From Gracilaria domingensis (lineage: Eukaryota > Rhodophyta > Florideophyceae > Gracilariales > Gracilariaceae), in assembly GCA_022539475.1 (NCBI GenBank), contig VCMS01000044.1, forward strand, positions 62,001 to 126,000: a stretch of DNA of 64,000 nt, written 5' to 3'. The position numbers were made by a program, and so were the translations under genes. The notes beneath the pieces were generated by a model. The model made no database searches and had not been told where the DNA came from. It saw nothing but the letters and a program-made list of their open reading frames with translations. Positions 61,748-64,000 of the stretch are shown here, piece after piece; position 1 is the first letter of the stretch; each line of letters starts with the position of its first letter.

Positions 61748-63112
61748 ATGAACGACTTTGCCCTCGCCGGCATGGCCGCGCCCGCGCCGCAGCCCGCCGA
61801 CTTTGGCGTCAAGCAGGAGGCGCTCGAATGCAAGCCGTCGCCCGCGCTGCTGGGCGCCAAGCGAAAGGCCGCCTTCGGCCACGCGCCGTTCTCGGACGAC
61901 GAGAGCCGCACCATCCGCCAGCGCCTCAACTCGGGGCTCACGCGCGGCGACACCATGCAGCGCCCCGGGCCAGGCGGCATGCCCATCACGTACCTGGAGG
62001 GCTGGAAGGCCATCCACGAGGCCAACCTCATCTTCGGCTTCAACGGCTGGTCGTCCGAAATCGTGCAGCTGGACCAGCGCTACCTCGAGGAGAGCCGCGG
62101 CCGCTTCAGCGTGTGCGTCACCGCCACGGTGCGCATCACGCTTCGCGACGGCTGCCGCCGCGAGGATCGCGGCGGCGGCGTGGCCGAGAACATGCGCTCG
62201 AAGGGCGACGCCATCCTCAAGGCCGAGAAGGAGGCGGTCACAGACGCTACCAAACGCGCGCTCAAGAACTTTGGCTTACGCCTGGGGCTATCTTTATATG
62301 ACCGCCAGCATTTGCGCGAGATGAATCGGCCGGCGCCGCGCGAGAGCGCCAGTGCAGCCAACGGCGCGTCGAGAGCGCTCGCAGCGCCGAACGCGCCGCG
62401 CTTCTCGCCAAAACAACACGCGCAGTCGCCGGCGAGCGCGGTGGCGGCGGCGGCGTACCGCAAGGCGCAGACGGCGAATGGGGTGGTGGATCGCGCAAAG
62501 GGCGCCAACATGATGGAGAAGGCGTTCTCCAAGGCGGTGGCGGCGTCGAGCGGGCGCGATCAGGTGCAGGCGCAGGCGCAGGCGCTGCTGCAGAACAAGA
62601 TGCAGCGAGTGCGATCGAGTCAGGGGGTGAGAAGCGTGTCTGAGGCGCTGGCTACGCTACAGAAGCAGCAGCGCGTGCAGGCGTCGATGAACAACATGGC
62701 GCAGCAGCTCAACGTGGTGCCGGCGGCATTTGGCGGCGCGCATCACGCCAATGGGGGGAACGCGTTCAGCGCGGCGATGGTGGACGCGAGAATGGGCGGA
62801 CGGCTGGCGCAGGGCAACGCGGTGTCGTCGACGTCGTCGGGGCGGGTGAACGCGGGGGTGGGGGTGGAGGCGGCGAGCATGAGCGTGGAGGGGGCGTTTG
62901 GGGGGGGGAAGGCGGCGTACGGGGGGACGAACGTGCTGGCGAACGCGCCGAGCGGGGGGTGCGTGGGGCGATCGCGGCCGCCCAGCGGCAGCGGGGGGCA
63001 GAACGCGTCGATCAACCTGGGCGTGACGATCGGCGTGGACAACGGCGCGGGGGGGGTGGGCATGAAGCAGGCGGACATCGACGCGCTGATCGCCATGTCG
63101 GAGTTCGAGTGA
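61748..63112 (+). CDS. RAD52: RAD52 recombination mediator
   Basis: 454 residues from the ATG at 61,748. RAD52 forms rings that bind single-stranded DNA, anneal complementary strands and help load RAD51 in the nucleus. The conserved N-terminal domain (about residues 45-195) shows HAPFSDDESRTIRQRL, YLEGWKAIHEANLIFGFNGW, VRITLRDG, the KAEKEAVTDATKRALKNFG DNA-binding helix and a closing GLSLYDRQHLREMN. The remaining 260 residues are low-complexity Ala/Gly/Ser/Gln, typical of the diverged C-terminus, and no RAD51-binding motif is obvious. It lies 238 bases after the PSAT stop in the same direction, with its own C15 tract (61,679-61,693) in the leader. Confidence 0.88.
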   Translation: MNDFALAGMAAPAPQPADFGVKQEALECKPSPALLGAKRKAAFGHAPFSDDESRTIRQRLNSGLTRGDTMQRPGPGGMPITYLEGWKAIHEANLIFGFNGWSSEIVQLDQRYLEESRGRFSVCVTATVRITLRDGCRREDRGGGVAENMRSKGDAILKAEKEAVTDATKRALKNFGLRLGLSLYDRQHLREMNRPAPRESASAANGASRALAAPNAPRFSPKQHAQSPASAVAAAAYRKAQTANGVVDRAKGANMMEKAFSKAVAASSGRDQVQAQAQALLQNKMQRVRSSQGVRSVSEALATLQKQQRVQASMNNMAQQLNVVPAAFGGAHHANGGNAFSAAMVDARMGGRLAQGNAVSSTSSGRVNAGVGVEAASMSVEGAFGGGKAAYGGTNVLANAPSGGCVGRSRPPSGSGGQNASINLGVTIGVDNGAGGVGMKQADIDALIAMSEFE

Positions 63113-64000
63113 GCAGGGGGGGGGGGGGGGCGCCGCCGCCGCCGTGTACATAATAATGATAAAGCGGAGAGATGACGTGTTGCGCGCGGCGCGCGATGCG
63201 CCGCCCGACGTCTCGTCAGGTGTAAGTCGCGCCGCGCGTGCCGCGCCGCGAAGGTGCCGCCGCTGGACACGTGGCGCGGCGCGCTCCGCCGTGCCACGCG
63301 CGCGCGCGCCGCTTTTTGGACGTCGTTGCTGTGGCCGCTTGCGCGTTTTGCGCTCCAACCGACGCCCCCCGCCCCGCCAGCGCGCGCGCCCGCCGCCTCT
63401 TGCCGCGTCGCCGCGCGCGCCGGTCGCTGCCGTCGCCCCGCCGCCGCCGCCGCCGTCGCCGCCGCCGCCGCCGCCGCCGCCGTCGCCGCCGCCGCCGCCG
63501 GCGATGCGCGCTGCGCCGCGCGCGCGCACGCGCGCGCGCGCGCACGCGCTCAAGCCCGCGCGCGCGGCGGCGCGCGACAGCGCGGCCGCGCTCACCGCGC
63601 GCGGCCGCGCCGGCGTGGCGGCAGCGACGTGGGCGGGGCGCCGGAGGAAGAGCGAGCGAGCAGGCGAGCGATGGGCGGCGGCTGGGGCGGGGCGCGGGCA
63701 GACGGCTCATCGCCGCGGCGACGCCGTTGCGGATAGCCCACCGAAGCGCGGCGCACGCGGACCACTCGCGCGCGCCTGCGCCGCGCGCGAGGTGGCGGCG
63801 GCGATTCGGCGCGCACGGCGGCTTGTATGTGCGCGCCAGCCGCGCACATACGCGCAAAAAGCGCGCCCAAAATGCGCAAAGCTCGCACACAGCGCGGCCA
63901 CTCATTGGGTAATATCCGCCAAAAAATGCCAAAAACGCCATGCCGAACCGCCCGTCACCGCGCGCACCCGCGCACATCAGCCGCGCTGTCGTCGCACTCC
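63113..64000. repeat. GC-rich low-complexity region with (CCG)n
   Basis: After RAD52 comes a 15-base G run (63,116-63,130), a gcgc-rich stretch and a (CCG/GTCGCC)n tract at about 63,435-63,502. Long open frames occur on both strands but are products of composition. No gene is supported. A promoter for a gene beyond the window is possible. Confidence 0.6.

Noticed and set aside
60508-62043. 511-codon minus-strand frame across PSAT and the RAD52 start
   Set aside because: Antisense shadow of two conserved genes in GC-rich DNA.
62657-63977. Arginine-rich frames after RAD52 on both strands
   Set aside because: They translate (CCG)n and gcgc low-complexity DNA.
1-64000. CRISPR arrays, operons, bacterial ribosome binding sites
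   Set aside because: The window is eukaryotic; no evenly spaced direct repeats of CRISPR type were seen.

Overview
The window looks like nuclear DNA of an intron-poor, plastid-bearing eukaryote. The evidence for a plastid is a transit-peptide-like N-terminus on N-acetylglutamate synthase and on a siroheme-pathway methyltransferase, and a Tat-type lumenal signal on a DnaJ-type zinc-finger protein. A fused DHFR-thymidylate synthase points to plants, algae or protists. Long uninterrupted genes (about 1,600 and 2,031 codons), few short GT-AG introns, and LINE, hAT and PIF/Harbinger debris suggest a red alga, possibly a florideophyte such as Chondrus. The species assignment is inference. Base composition is strongly bimodal. 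Very GC-rich, CGCG-laden blocks (about 1,330-2,000, 8,050-9,350, 44,800-47,500 and 58,700-64,000) alternate with long stretches near 45-50% GC.

Left part (1-16 kb): a repeat shared with 39.2-39.6 kb; a giant tail-anchored coiled-coil protein; an SLC35D-like nucleotide-sugar transporter; the RAD1 subunit of the 9-1-1 clamp; a spliced Tim17/22/23-family translocase subunit; an unrecognised membrane-protein locus that appears to be one gene split by a frameshift; and plastid NAGS of arginine synthesis. Middle (16-33 kb): a graveyard of non-LTR retrotransposon 3' ends, then a ZNFX1-type helicase with NFX1 and RZ zinc fingers, DHFR-TS, a spliced mitochondrial ribosomal protein uL23m, a DnaJ-type zinc-finger protein, a cytochrome P450, tRNA-Pro(CGG) and spliced ribosomal protein uL6 (RPL9).

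Right part (34-64 kb): a thylakoid-lumen DnaJ-type zinc-finger protein; two paralogous three-TM proteins of unknown function at 36-37 and 48-49 kb; between them a SAP-like coiled-coil gene and a PIF/Harbinger transposase whose third catalytic residue appears changed. Next come a GC-rich zone with a 70-bp minisatellite and a frameshifted SUMT gene, a membrane protein with a TIR-like domain, a hAT remnant, an acidic unknown protein, a GT31 glycosyltransferase, a three-exon GH113-like hydrolase, an alphaproteobacterial-type phosphoserine aminotransferase and RAD52.

The genes are independent eukaryotic transcription units, not operons. Shared themes are DNA repair (RAD1, RAD52), glycan handling (SLC35D, GT31, GH113) and organelle biogenesis (Tim, uL23m, DnaJ-type proteins). 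Several near-perfect hairpins lie between genes. The candidates most worth a second look are the TIR-like protein, the three-TM paralog family, the altered transposase and the hairpin set.
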